A stretch of DNA of 36,345 nucleotides from an uncultured Aquimarina sp. (GTDB lineage Bacteria; Bacteroidota; Bacteroidia; Flavobacteriales; Flavobacteriaceae): contig CALFCI010000080.1 in NCBI GenBank assembly GCA_937951135.1, positions 1-36,345 on the forward strand, read 5' to 3'. Below are positions 24,345-32,441 of this stretch, in pieces (positions within the stretch are counted from its first letter, which is position 1; every line of letters starts with the position of its first letter). The notes beneath the pieces are model-generated. The model made no database searches. It saw nothing but the letters and a program-made list of their open reading frames with translations, and was not told where the DNA came from. The position numbers were made by a program, and so were the translations under genes.

Positions 24345-25304
24345 TCAATTCCCTTGAACTGGAAATGCTTTATTTATATACTTATTATTAATTTCCAAGA
24401 TAGGAGAACGCTGTTGTCCTTTTTCCTTTAACTGCACATAAAAGCTTAAATAACTATCTAAAGAAAAGGTGTCGAAAACAAACACTTTAGTTAATTTATC
24501 TTTAGGAACAATCCTATTATGATTTGCATTACATTCATAAATAGGATTCAAATTTTGCATCGGTGCTTCCTGAGGATCATACCCTCCTTTTTTTCGAAAT
24601 GTATATTCCCATGCATCAATAATAAAAGGGATACTTCCGTTGTTATGAATAGACACTTTGAGATACGTTTTATCTTTTAAGGTATACACCCCTATCAGCT
24701 TTAAGGTAATCTTCTCGATTGTAGCCATTTCGAATTTCACCTTTTTCGTTTTTGTACTATAGATTTTTTTTGCAATCCCTTTATATCGAATGGTATCTCC
24801 ATAATATTTAGCAATTTTCGTTTCAGCCAAACTGTCTTTTTGAATCGCTGTAACGACCTCCTCATCTATGGCTTCTGGATCTATTGAAGGTGTTGAAATA
24901 ACAGTATCAACAGACACGGGATTTAGTTTATTATTAGGATCAAAGTAGTAATAGTTATTGACTGGCATATCACTATAGATACAACTAATATCATAGTAGA
25001 TATTAGTATGGGTGATCACGCTAATATTGGTGGGTGTTCTAAATTTTTTATTCGCCTTAATACTAACGATTTGAGTCTCGGCACTCAATGCATTTATTAC
25101 CGGAGCTCCTATCTTTTTTTTATCTTGACTGGAAGTCACTAATGCTGTACTGCCATAATCTGCCATTGCGATCGACTCTGTAAATACCAAATGACTCATC
25201 GTATTTTTACTAATATATATGGTATCCTTAATAATCGTCTGTCCCATGCATACACTATGATATGCAACTCCTAGTAAGAGTGTTATTATACTAAAATATT
25301 TCAT
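24345..25304 (-). CDS. Conjugative-transposon TraN-like protein (DUF4138)
   Basis: A 319-residue exported protein with a signal peptide (residues 1-21, ending SVCMGQ). The mature start TIYISKNTMSHLVFTESIAM matches the opening of TraN, which begins with T-I-Y-V-S and T-H-(L/I)-(V/I)-F/M. Later segments (LKLIGVYTLKDKTYLKVSIH, FIIDAWEYTFRKK and KVFVFDTFSL) parallel the TraN beta domain. In Bacteroides elements TraN is a periplasmic/outer-membrane component of the type IV-like channel. Its ATG overlaps the stop of the TraM-like gene as ATGA. A linker of about 50 residues rich in acidic and polar residues (around 125-165) lies in the middle. Confidence 0.8.
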   Translation of the reverse strand: MKYFSIITLLLGVAYHSVCMGQTIIKDTIYISKNTMSHLVFTESIAMADYGSTALVTSSQDKKKIGAPVINALSAETQIVSIKANKKFRTPTNISVITHTNIYYDISCIYSDMPVNNYYYFDPNNKLNPVSVDTVISTPSIDPEAIDEEVVTAIQKDSLAETKIAKYYGDTIRYKGIAKKIYSTKTKKVKFEMATIEKITLKLIGVYTLKDKTYLKVSIHNNGSIPFIIDAWEYTFRKKGGYDPQEAPMQNLNPIYECNANHNRIVPKDKLTKVFVFDTFSLDSYLSFYVQLKEKGQQRSPILEINNKYINKAFPVQGN

Positions 25305-25987
25305 CTTGATTTTAGGATCATAATCGCATTATTCAACTTCACTTTTGCCTTACCTCTAGTATGTATTGTAGCTAAACCATTAGATTGTAAAACCTTCACA
25401 TTAGTGGAATATCGTGTATCTCCTTGAGTAATAATCGTTACTGCCAAGCTCATTTCATTGTTCTCAAAACTAGCTGCTGCAGCTACCGTACTTCCCTTGA
25501 GTATCGTCACATCTTCTAAAATTAAATCCTCCAAAAGTAATAATGCTAATTTTGGATTTTTAAGACTTACTGTTTGTTTCCCAATAACCCTTGCTTTAGC
25601 ACTTTGTGATATCCTTACAGAAGAAACTACTGGTGGTGGTGATGTATATACCTCCATAATCTCAATATTTTCTTCTAGAATATTTTCTTCCATTTCTTTC
25701 ACCTCGTTCTTTTCATTTTTAACGCTCTTTTTTGCTATAGTTTGAATCGAGGTTACTGAGCTCTTGTCGGCTACTGCAATAGGTGATACTTCCATAACAG
25801 TGTGTTCCTTTTTATGCTCAATACTAGTAGTTGTTTCAGACCCTAAGTCTTTCTCCATAGCTATCCTTTTGGGATTGGTATAGGATGTAATCACGAAAAA
25901 AATGATTCCCAATACTATAGGAAACAAAAATGCGATTTTTCGAAACCTACCATATAAGGGTAGTATTTGTTTTATAATATGTTTCAT
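25301..25987 (-). CDS. Conjugative-transposon TraM-like inner membrane protein
   Basis: A 228-residue protein with a short basic N-terminus, one transmembrane helix (about 17-36, RKIAFLFPIVLGIIFFVITS), a charged, probably extended periplasmic linker (about 40-120, rich in Glu, Lys, Ser and Thr), and a C-terminal beta domain (about 140-228, LLLEDLILEDVTILKGSTVA onward). This layout and the L-x-x-G-S/T-x-x-x-A-x-x-x-F pattern match TraM of Bacteroides conjugative transposons, a VirB10-like bridge between inner and outer membranes. The protein is shorter than typical TraM. It starts 10 bases after the stop of the upstream membrane protein and is coupled to the TraN-like gene. Confidence 0.75.
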   Translation of the reverse strand: MKHIIKQILPLYGRFRKIAFLFPIVLGIIFFVITSYTNPKRIAMEKDLGSETTTSIEHKKEHTVMEVSPIAVADKSSVTSIQTIAKKSVKNEKNEVKEMEENILEENIEIMEVYTSPPPVVSSVRISQSAKARVIGKQTVSLKNPKLALLLLEDLILEDVTILKGSTVAAAASFENNEMSLAVTIITQGDTRYSTNVKVLQSNGLATIHTRGKAKVKLNNAIMILKSR

Positions 25988-25996
25988 AACAAAAAG

Positions 25997-26278
25997 TTAC
26001 ACTGTTTTTTGGGTCTTAATAACTCGTAAAGAGACTTCTTTATCAATCTCTTCTTCTTGATTAATATTTTCAGTTTTAAAAATAGGGTTATACCGAAAAT
26101 CTTCGACATCATCTTCTTGATCGATGTCATTTAACGACGCTATAGGAAGGTCTGTTTTAGGGTGGCGTAGTGTGTGTGTGTGATCTTTCTCTTTGCGAAA
26201 CTGCCATTCTAAAATGAATAAAAATCCATAATAACAAATCGCTATGCCAATACCGATATACCATAAATCACTAATCAT
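25997..26278 (-). CDS. Small inner-membrane protein, first gene of the tra-like operon
   Basis: A 93-residue protein with one N-terminal transmembrane helix (about 5-24, LWYIGIGIAICYYGFLFILE) and a charged tail rich in Asp, Glu, Lys and His. By position it is where TraK/TraL-type genes stand in Bacteroides elements, but I do not see clear sequence resemblance and do not name it. It lies about 200 bases downstream of a good promoter and leads into the TraM-like gene with a 10-base gap. It may be a small assembly subunit of the envelope complex. Confidence 0.7.
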   Translation of the reverse strand: MISDLWYIGIGIAICYYGFLFILEWQFRKEKDHTHTLRHPKTDLPIASLNDIDQEDDVEDFRYNPIFKTENINQEEEIDKEVSLRVIKTQKTV

Positions 26279-26486
26279 CTATACTTTTTTTAAGTCTAAT
26301 TATTACACGTATTTATATAAAAAAACAGTTAACTAATAAATACTATTAAAAAATGGTATGGTCTTGTGTTTTATGAATTATATCCTTTATCTAACACCTT
26401 ACATATAGTATCACTAGAGGTATCCCCCCTTTACTATACTATAATATTTAGGATTAAAGATTATATTGGTTAGATATAAATCAAAA

Positions 26487-26517
26487 CAAATATAATTATT
26501 CCCTTCTAAATTCCAAA
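26487..26517 (-). promoter_or_regulatory. Promoter of the tra-like operon
   Basis: On the minus strand TTTG (26517-26514), a 19-base spacer, then TATATTTG (26494-26487) match the Bacteroidetes TTTG/TAnnTTTG consensus with ideal spacing. Transcription would begin near 26480, about 200 bases before the first start codon at 26278. Confidence 0.6.
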
Positions 26518-26568
26518 GCATTACTACCAAAACTATACCATTATTACGGAATACACATATTCAAACAC

Positions 26569-26615
26569 CACTTTTATTAGTGTTAAAAACATTTCGAAAT
26601 CGGTATTCAAATACC
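26569..26615. promoter_or_regulatory. Cluster of three palindromes, possible operator
   Basis: CACT/AGTG (26569-26572 with 26579-26582), ATTTCGAAAT (26591-26600) and GGTATT-CA-AATACC (26602-26615) are perfect inverted repeats lying side by side. They lie between the two divergent promoters, upstream of both, where the adjacent XRE-type protein could bind. This is inference from position and symmetry. Confidence 0.4.
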
Positions 26616-26687
26616 CCAAACTACACTAAACATCAATTATTTTACGATGATTTACAGAAGTTCGAATGTATTTTTTAAATAAAACTG

Positions 26688-26695
26688 TATTTTTG
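26688..26695 (+). promoter_or_regulatory. -7 box upstream of the XRE regulator
   Basis: TATTTTTG matches TAnnTTTG and ends 24 bases before the ATG at 26720. At the expected -33 position only a poor match (TTCG near 26661) is seen, as would be expected of a regulated promoter. Confidence 0.45.
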
Positions 26696-26719
26696 AACCT
26701 TCCTAATATTTTTTAGAGC

Positions 26720-27115
26720 ATGAATGTACAAGAAATTTGTAATGCAGGTAAAGAAGACTTTAACTACATCTGTGAACGACTTAAAGAAATTCGAAAAGAA
26801 CTGTACACTGAACATGGTACTCCAAAATCAGAGAACCCATACTCGCGCGAGAATATGGCTGAATTATTGGGAGTTACCGTGCGTACTATTGTATATACTG
26901 AAACGACTATTTTTTCTCATAATACCGTAAAACTAATTTTGATCTACCAATCCAGAGGATACAATCCAAATTGGATTTTGGTTGAGGACAATGATTTTAT
27001 AAACAAGAAAATGCAGCAAGAGAATCTAGTCGTTAAAAATAATGTCCAAGAGGATTATACCACAATGCGGGAAACAATGATCACCGCACTAGATCAATTT
27101 AAAAATAGTTTGTAA
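26720..27115 (+). CDS. XRE-type helix-turn-helix transcriptional regulator
   Basis: A 131-residue protein. Residues about 15-90 read as a Cro/CI-type helix-turn-helix: RLKEIRKELY, then SRENMAELLGVTVRTIVYTE, then TVKLILIYQSRGYNPNWILV. The last piece is the G-x-N-x-x-W-(L/I)-L pattern that ends many phage-type repressor domains. The C-terminal 40 residues are helical and polar, perhaps for dimerisation. It is transcribed divergently from the tra-like operon with palindromes in between, so it probably controls that operon and itself. The partner gene at 27149 converges on it with only a 33-base gap. Confidence 0.78.
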   Translation: MNVQEICNAGKEDFNYICERLKEIRKELYTEHGTPKSENPYSRENMAELLGVTVRTIVYTETTIFSHNTVKLILIYQSRGYNPNWILVEDNDFINKKMQQENLVVKNNVQEDYTTMRETMITALDQFKNSL

Positions 27116-27148
27116 CACAACAACTATTCGTTTTAGGTATTAAAATCA

Positions 27149-28378
27149 CTAAACTGCTATTTTTAGTGTTTTGTAATCTATAGTACTTTTCTTTTTTCCA
27201 TTTTTAGTAAAATCCCTATACCAATTAACTTCTTGGGGTTTTAGGACTCCAATCGTATTGGGTAAAAAATGTTTTTGATAGTTACAAATCATAAACTTAA
27301 TAGCACTTGCCTCAATAGGAACGCGACAATATATATCCCCAACTTCTGTTTGCTTTATACTAATTGAATACTTATTCACCAAATCCTGATATACACTTTT
27401 TGTTTTATTGTATTTTTTATAATACGTTACTATTGACTCATTAAATGCTTGTACTTTTCTGTAAAATTTTGAAAACACTACAGTATCAGGGGTTCTTAAG
27501 ACCACACGTAAATATTGATCTGTACTATTGAGCATAAAATCAAGAGCATTCATTTGCGCGATTTGCTGTAAATCCATCATATAGCCTTGTATTGGTGTAT
27601 TTCCTGTAAATGAGAACCATACTTTTTTAGCTTTTGTTACTTTTTTAAATTTTGTAACGATAGTATTGGTAGTATAATTTATTGATGTACAGGCCATGCA
27701 AATCGTATTTTGAGGCTGATACTGTACATAAAAAGCAAGCGCCTCTTGAGGAGTGCTAAACAAAATGAGTTGATCTGTTTTTTTTGGAATTCCAGTATAC
27801 CATATTCCAGAAATATGATTTGAATACGTATAAGGTTCAACCCCCATAGGCGTATCACATAAGTACCCGCAAAGTACATTTTCATCATTATATAACGGAA
27901 AAAGTAAATGACCTTCTGAATCCATCGCCATAGTGTTTGCTAATGCCGGAATCGTTAACGCTTCCTGATACAAAGACATTAATCCTACACCTTGCATTGT
28001 TGTTGGTATGATTTCGAAATGATTGAAATCATAAGCCACTTTTGCAAGTATATGCTTAGGCGTAGTATCTAATCCTGAAGCAAGATATTCTTCATACTTA
28101 CGCGTAATACGCTCCCAAATACTACTATCATCGCGAGTAACAATACCCGAGCAAAAGGATGCAATGCTATCACTCGCTCTTAGTTTTTCTTCTGGATGCG
28201 CACAACTATAATAGTAATACCCAGAATCTGTATGTATCACGATATAGTGCTTACGCTCCTTACTATATCGCAAATACTGTGTTGTTTCTTCCTCTAATGT
28301 AAAGTGCAAATATTCAAATAAGTTCATCAAAAGCACAGTCTGGTCTGTATCTGACCAATAATGGGAATCTATTTTCAT
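27149..28378 (-). CDS. Primase/Toprim-like protein of mobile-element type, probably catalytically degenerate
   Basis: A 409-residue protein without signal or membrane segments. The N-terminal part (HYIVIHTDSGYYYYSCAHPE, then KLRASDSIASFCSGI) resembles the region around the CHC2 zinc domain of small primases carried by Bacteroidetes mobile elements, though the full zinc ligand set is not evident. A middle section (LLFPLYNDENVLCGYL, then LILFSTPQEALAFYV and KKVWFSFTGNTPIQGYMMDL) follows the Toprim fold order, but the catalytic Glu and the D-x-D pair are replaced (F-S-T-P-Q-E-A, F-T-G-N). The C-terminal 100 residues are Lys/Tyr-rich. I chose the ATG at 28378 because the longer reading from 28426 adds an unlikely hydrophobic leader. 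Function is unknown; nucleic-acid binding is plausible. Confidence 0.7.
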   Translation of the reverse strand: MKIDSHYWSDTDQTVLLMNLFEYLHFTLEEETTQYLRYSKERKHYIVIHTDSGYYYYSCAHPEEKLRASDSIASFCSGIVTRDDSSIWERITRKYEEYLASGLDTTPKHILAKVAYDFNHFEIIPTTMQGVGLMSLYQEALTIPALANTMAMDSEGHLLFPLYNDENVLCGYLCDTPMGVEPYTYSNHISGIWYTGIPKKTDQLILFSTPQEALAFYVQYQPQNTICMACTSINYTTNTIVTKFKKVTKAKKVWFSFTGNTPIQGYMMDLQQIAQMNALDFMLNSTDQYLRVVLRTPDTVVFSKFYRKVQAFNESIVTYYKKYNKTKSVYQDLVNKYSISIKQTEVGDIYCRVPIEASAIKFMICNYQKHFLPNTIGVLKPQEVNWYRDFTKNGKKKSTIDYKTLKIAV

Positions 28379-28423
28379 AAAAAGACTATATATTAAACAA
28401 TTTGTAAATTTAACGTAAAAATA

Positions 28424-28431
28424 CAAAAGTA
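28424..28431 (-). promoter_or_regulatory. Possible -7 box for the primase-like gene
   Basis: TACTTTTG on the minus strand matches TAnnTTTG, 45 bases upstream of the ATG at 28378. No -33 element is visible at the right distance. Confidence 0.35.
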
Positions 28432-28635
28432 CATAAATATGTACACCTAATGATTATGTATACTTTTTATTTCATACTAAATACTCATATAAAACACTAT
28501 GAAAAAAACATTAAACAACTGAAAATAAACATTTTAATTAAAAATATAAAAATAAAATTCAAATATTTTAAAAAATATAAAAATATAAAAAATTACATTT
28601 TTTTTAAAATTATTAATTTTATTGTAAAAATTAAT

Positions 28636-28643
28636 TATATTTG
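28636..28643 (+). promoter_or_regulatory. Possible -7 box for the LytTR gene
   Basis: TATATTTG matches TAnnTTTG. The only nearby TTG is too close (11 bases), so the upstream A+T-rich tract may substitute for a -33 element. The leader to 28736 would be about 85 bases. Confidence 0.4.
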
Positions 28644-28735
28644 TATTGGAGATGCATACTAGACACGAGTATACATAGTCTGAAAAAACAATCACACTCT
28701 TAACACCATAACTTATGTTAACATGTAGCAATATA

Positions 28736-29065
28736 ATGCCTGATCGAATCATATTAGATATGAACGGATCTCTAATTTTTTTTAATAGTTATGAAATCAT
28801 TTTTTTGAAAGCAGAAGGAAACTATACTGAGATCCATCTTGTCGATGGTCAAAAAAAGGTGCTTTGCAAAACACTGAAAGAAGTAGCTTCAAGCTTTAAG
28901 AATAACCATTTCTTTTATAGAATTCATAATTCATATTTTATTAATATAAATCACATCAAAGAGTATCAAAAAAGTTATGGTGGTCGACTGATTATGAGTA
29001 ATGAAAAAAGTGTGAATATTAGTAGAGCTAAAAAAGAAGATTTCTTAGCTAAACTATTAATTTAA
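28736..29065 (+). CDS. Stand-alone LytTR DNA-binding domain protein
   Basis: A 109-residue protein that is nearly all LytTR domain: IIFLKAEGNYTEIHLVDGQK, LCKTLKEVASSF, FYRIHNSYFININHIKEYQK and VNISRAKKEDFL are the four recognisable blocks of the family. Usually this domain is preceded by a receiver or membrane segment; here there is neither, so it would be a constitutive or co-regulated DNA-binding protein. The chosen ATG (28736) begins MPDRIILDMNGS; an in-frame ATG at 28715 would add seven residues. Its targets are unknown. It is the last gene on the right side of the accessory island and converges on cytidylate kinase. Confidence 0.88.
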   Translation: MPDRIILDMNGSLIFFNSYEIIFLKAEGNYTEIHLVDGQKKVLCKTLKEVASSFKNNHFFYRIHNSYFININHIKEYQKSYGGRLIMSNEKSVNISRAKKEDFLAKLLI

Positions 29066-29128
29066 ATATATAAATTTGAGGTCAGTAGTTAACTGCATAT
29101 AATTTGAGTTTAATGCACTTAAGTTTAT

Positions 29129-29145
29129 AATACAAAGATTGTATT
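29129..29145. terminator. AT-rich hairpin between convergent LytTR and cmk genes
   Basis: AATACAA (29129-29135) and TTGTATT (29139-29145) form a perfect 7-bp stem with a 3-base loop at the junction of two convergent genes; its end overlaps the cmk stop. It is weak in energy terms, so termination is only suggested. Confidence 0.3.
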
Positions 29146-29848
29146 AGCTATTCACTGTAACAATCGCATCATTAGCTAACTTCAATATTTGTTCATATTG
29201 TTCTTCTAATGTTAGGTTAGAATTATCTATTTCAACGGCATCATCTGCTTTTTTGAGTGGTGAATCTTTTCGAGTGCTATCGATATGATCTCTATTGACT
29301 ACATTTTTAAGTACATCTTCATAGCTTACATCATCACCTCTATCAGTTAACTCTTTAAACCTTCGTTCTGCTCTGTCTTTTGCGGTAGCAGTCATGAATA
29401 TTTTAAGTTTGGCATGAGGAAATACAACAGTCCCTATGTCTCTTCCATCCATTACAACCCCTTTATCTTTTCCTAATAGTTGTTGTTGCTCGACTAGTTT
29501 TTTACGAACCACAGACACCGCAGCTACTTGACTTACAAAACGCGCTACTTCTAGCTTACGAATCTCTTGTTCCACATTTTCACCGTTTAATACTACTTCA
29601 GCTACTCCTGTATTAGGGTTAATTTCAAAACGGATCGCTATAAACGGCAATTGGCGTTCTAAGGCTTCTTCATTGAAATGAGTGGCGTCTATATAACAAT
29701 TTCGCATGGCAAATAATGTTACTGCACGATACATTGCTCCTGTATCTACATAGATATACCCTAAAGTTTTAGATAATTGTTTGGCAACTGTACTCTTACC
29801 TGTAGAAGAGTACCCGTCTATAGCAATAATAATTTTAGGATCTGTCAT
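29144..29848 (-). CDS. cmk: Cytidylate kinase
   Basis: A 234-residue (d)CMP kinase. MTDPKIIIAIDGYSSTGKST holds the P-loop (G-Y-S-S-T-G-K-S), DTGAMYRAVTL is the conserved CMP-binding segment, and VVMDGRDIGTVVFPHA and the lid region FMTATAKDRAERRFKEL are present. It phosphorylates CMP and dCMP with ATP in the cytoplasm. The ATG at 29848 gives the standard N-terminus; a longer reading from 29905 adds 19 residues not seen in the family. A TAGATTTG box lies about 55 bases upstream (29910-29903). It follows lon on the same strand with 142 non-coding bases between them. Confidence 0.95.
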   Translation of the reverse strand: MTDPKIIIAIDGYSSTGKSTVAKQLSKTLGYIYVDTGAMYRAVTLFAMRNCYIDATHFNEEALERQLPFIAIRFEINPNTGVAEVVLNGENVEQEIRKLEVARFVSQVAAVSVVRKKLVEQQQLLGKDKGVVMDGRDIGTVVFPHAKLKIFMTATAKDRAERRFKELTDRGDDVSYEDVLKNVVNRDHIDSTRKDSPLKKADDAVEIDNSNLTLEEQYEQILKLANDAIVTVNS

Positions 29849-29902
29849 GCTTATAAAAATAGATAATTTATATATACTTAAAATTTTAGTACTATAATTG
29901 TT

Positions 29903-29910
29903 CAAATCTA
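29903..29910 (-). promoter_or_regulatory. cmk: Possible -7 box for cmk
   Basis: TAGATTTG on the minus strand matches TAnnTTTG, about 55 bases before the cmk ATG. The nearest TTTG upstream is 27 bases away, longer than usual. Confidence 0.35.
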
Positions 29911-29990
29911 CTAAATTAAATGCTCTTGAGTTTTCTCCAAAGCCAATACCTGAATATACTACAAACTCCTTGCGATTCTGGTTACATCAA

Positions 29991-32441
29991 CTATAACTGT
30001 TTTGCATTTTTAACTTTCGTTTTCAACAAAGCAACATCCAATACTTCACTCATTTCTTGAACATAATGAAAGGTCAGTCCTTTCAAATATTCTTGATTAA
30101 TTTCTAAAATATCACGTTCGTTATCTTTGCAAAGTACAATCTCTTTGATTCTAGCGCGCTTGGCTGCTAGAATTTTTTCTTTAATCCCTCCTACAGGCAG
30201 TACTTTACCTCGCAATGTAATTTCACCTGTCATTGCCAGACTTTTCTTCACTTTACGTTGTGTAAATAATGAAACTAGAGAGGTTAGCATAGTTATCCCT
30301 GCACTCGGTCCATCTTTTGGAGTTGCACCTTCAGGAACGTGAATATGTACATTATAATTTTCAAAAATAGTGGAATCTAGTTTTAAGATATCTGCATTGG
30401 CCTTGATATACTCCAAAGCGATAGTCGCCGATTCTTTCATTACTTTACCTAGGTTCCCTGTAATGGTTAGATTTCCTTTACCTTTAGAAAGAATAGATTC
30501 TATAAATAAGATATCCCCTCCTACTCGAGTCCATGCCAGTCCAGTTACTACCCCTGCAACATCATTGTTTTCATATTTATCGCGTTCTAATCTAGGACCT
30601 CCTAGAACTTCAATAACATCATCATTACTAATTTTGACGTCATACTTTTCTTCCATTGCAATGTTTTTGGCAGCATAGCGTACCATTGTGGCAATTTGTT
30701 TTTCTAAACCTCTAACTCCAGATTCTCTAGTATATCCTTCTACAATTTTTTCAAGCTGTGATTTACCAATTTTTAAATGTGTGGTATCCAAACCATGTTC
30801 CAACAATTGTTTTGGCAACAAATGTTTCTTGGCTATTTCTACTTTTTCTTCGATAGTATATCCACTTACATTAATGATTTCCATACGATCCAATAATGCT
30901 GGTTGAATGGTATTCAAACTATTCGAAGTCGCAATAAACATAACTTTAGAAAGATCAAACCCTAATTCTAAAAAATTATCATGGAACTCTGAGTTTTGCT
31001 CAGGATCCAATACTTCTAATAATGCGGATGAAGGATCTCCTTGACTTCCTAAAGATAATTTATCAATCTCATCTAATACAAAAACAGGATTACTTGTTCC
31101 TGCTTTTTTAAGACTCTGTATAATTCTTCCCGGCATTGCACCGATATAGGTTTTACGATGCCCCCTAATCTCTGCCTCATCTCGCAATCCACCAAGTGAA
31201 ATACGCACATACTCACGACCTAATGCATCTGCAACCGATTTACCTAATGATGTTTTTCCAACTCCAGGAGGTCCGTACAGGCATAATATTGGCGATTTCA
31301 TATCATTTCTTAGCTTCAAAACGGCCAAATATTCTATAATTCTCTTTTTCACATCGTCCAATCCATAATGTGCAGCGTCTAGTATTTTTTTAGCACGTTT
31401 TAAATCAAATTTATCAGTACTATACTCATTCCAAGGAAGATCTAAAAATAAATCCAAATAATTACGCTGTATGGAATACTCTGCTACTTGAGGATTCATC
31501 CGCTGCATTTTAGACAACTCTTTCTTAAAATGCTTCTCAATCTCTTTACTCCACTTTTTTTGTTCACCCCGCAATCGAAGCTCTTCTAATTCATCTTCAT
31601 GAGACACACCACCCAACTCTTCTTGAATTGTTTTCATTTGTTGATGCAAGAAATACTCTCGTTGCTGTTGACTCATGTCGTTTTGCACCTTACTTTGAAT
31701 ATCATTTCTGATTTCTAGCTTTTGATACTCCACATTCATGTACTTCAATGTGGTAAGTGCTCTTTCTTTTAAATCATTAATCTCTAATAATTTTTGTTTC
31801 TCTTCTACAGATAGGTTAAGATTCGAAGATACAAAATTGATTAAGAAAGAATTGCTTTCAATATTTTTGATCGCAAAAGAAGCTTCCGACGGAATTGTTG
31901 GACTTTCTTTGATAATATCCAATGCCAATTCTTTTATGGAATCGATAATTGCAGTAAACTCTTGGTTTTCTTTTGCAGGGCGTGCTTCCGGAACTTCAGC
32001 AACTTTAGCTGTAATATATGGTGATTCCTGTAAAACTTTTTCAATCGAAAATCGCTTCTTACCTTGTAAAATCACAGTAGTGTTACCGTCTGGCATTTTT
32101 AACACCCTTAATATCTTAGCAACGACCCCCAAAGAATTAATATCATCACTAGAAGGGTTCTCTGTATCTTCTTCTTTTTGAGAAACGACACCTATCGTTT
32201 TACTTCCCAAATTCGCTTCATTAAGTAATGCGATAGACTTATCTCTTCCTGCTGTTATCGGAATAACAACACCTGGAAAAAGCACTGTATTTCGTAACGG
32301 TAATATTGCTAAAACCTCTGGGATCTCTTCATTATTAATCTCTTCTTCATCTTCTGGAGTCATCAACGGGATTAATTCCGCATCTTCATGAATCCCCTCT
32401 AATGACAAACTGTCTAATGTTGCTAATTTGGATTTAGTCAT
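29991..32441 (-). CDS. lon: ATP-dependent endopeptidase Lon
   Basis: An 816-residue complete Lon protease. Domains in order: N-terminal substrate-binding domain ([19 protein letters not shown], about 43-240), a helical linker, the AAA+ domain with Walker [10 protein letters not shown] and Walker [11 protein letters not shown], and the protease domain with the catalytic serine in [12 protein letters not shown] and the lysine in [13 protein letters not shown]. It degrades misfolded and regulatory proteins in the cytoplasm. Length is slightly above that of E. coli Lon because of an acidic N-terminal extension ([17 protein letters not shown]). An inverted repeat lies just upstream of the start codon (32456-32482) and may be a control site. 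Confidence 0.97.
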   Translation of the reverse strand: MTKSKLATLDSLSLEGIHEDAELIPLMTPEDEEEINNEEIPEVLAILPLRNTVLFPGVVIPITAGRDKSIALLNEANLGSKTIGVVSQKEEDTENPSSDDINSLGVVAKILRVLKMPDGNTTVILQGKKRFSIEKVLQESPYITAKVAEVPEARPAKENQEFTAIIDSIKELALDIIKESPTIPSEASFAIKNIESNSFLINFVSSNLNLSVEEKQKLLEINDLKERALTTLKYMNVEYQKLEIRNDIQSKVQNDMSQQQREYFLHQQMKTIQEELGGVSHEDELEELRLRGEQKKWSKEIEKHFKKELSKMQRMNPQVAEYSIQRNYLDLFLDLPWNEYSTDKFDLKRAKKILDAAHYGLDDVKKRIIEYLAVLKLRNDMKSPILCLYGPPGVGKTSLGKSVADALGREYVRISLGGLRDEAEIRGHRKTYIGAMPGRIIQSLKKAGTSNPVFVLDEIDKLSLGSQGDPSSALLEVLDPEQNSEFHDNFLELGFDLSKVMFIATSNSLNTIQPALLDRMEIINVSGYTIEEKVEIAKKHLLPKQLLEHGLDTTHLKIGKSQLEKIVEGYTRESGVRGLEKQIATMVRYAAKNIAMEEKYDVKISNDDVIEVLGGPRLERDKYENNDVAGVVTGLAWTRVGGDILFIESILSKGKGNLTITGNLGKVMKESATIALEYIKANADILKLDSTIFENYNVHIHVPEGATPKDGPSAGITMLTSLVSLFTQRKVKKSLAMTGEITLRGKVLPVGGIKEKILAAKRARIKEIVLCKDNERDILEINQEYLKGLTFHYVQEMSEVLDVALLKTKVKNAKQL

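Larger units (their letters stand above)
26279..26719. other. Divergent regulatory region between the tra-like operon and the XRE regulator
   Basis: A non-coding, AT-rich stretch of 441 bases holding a strong minus-strand promoter (26487-26517), a plus-strand -7 box (26688-26695), and between them a cluster of palindromes (26569-26615). The tra-like operon would have a leader of about 200 bases, which is long for this genome. Confidence 0.6.
28379..28735. other. AT-rich divergent intergenic region
   Basis: This stretch contains a very A+T-rich core (about 28500-28640) made of runs such as AAAAATATAAAAAT, with almost no G or C. It carries a minus-strand CAAAAGTA (28424-28431, TACTTTTG on the transcribed strand) near the primase-like gene and TATATTTG (28636-28643) before the LytTR gene. 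Apparent reading frames here are low-complexity Lys/Ile/Asn strings and are not credible genes. Confidence 0.55.

Noticed and set aside
19432..28426. A complete integrative conjugative element
   Set aside because: Only TraM-, TraN- and TraO-like genes plus a possible primase are present; there is no integrase, relaxase, TraG-type ATPase, coupling protein or visible att repeat.
28450..28752. Overlapping reading frames in the A+T tract on both strands
   Set aside because: The products are low-complexity Lys/Ile/Asn/Phe strings created by base composition; no start context or domain supports them.
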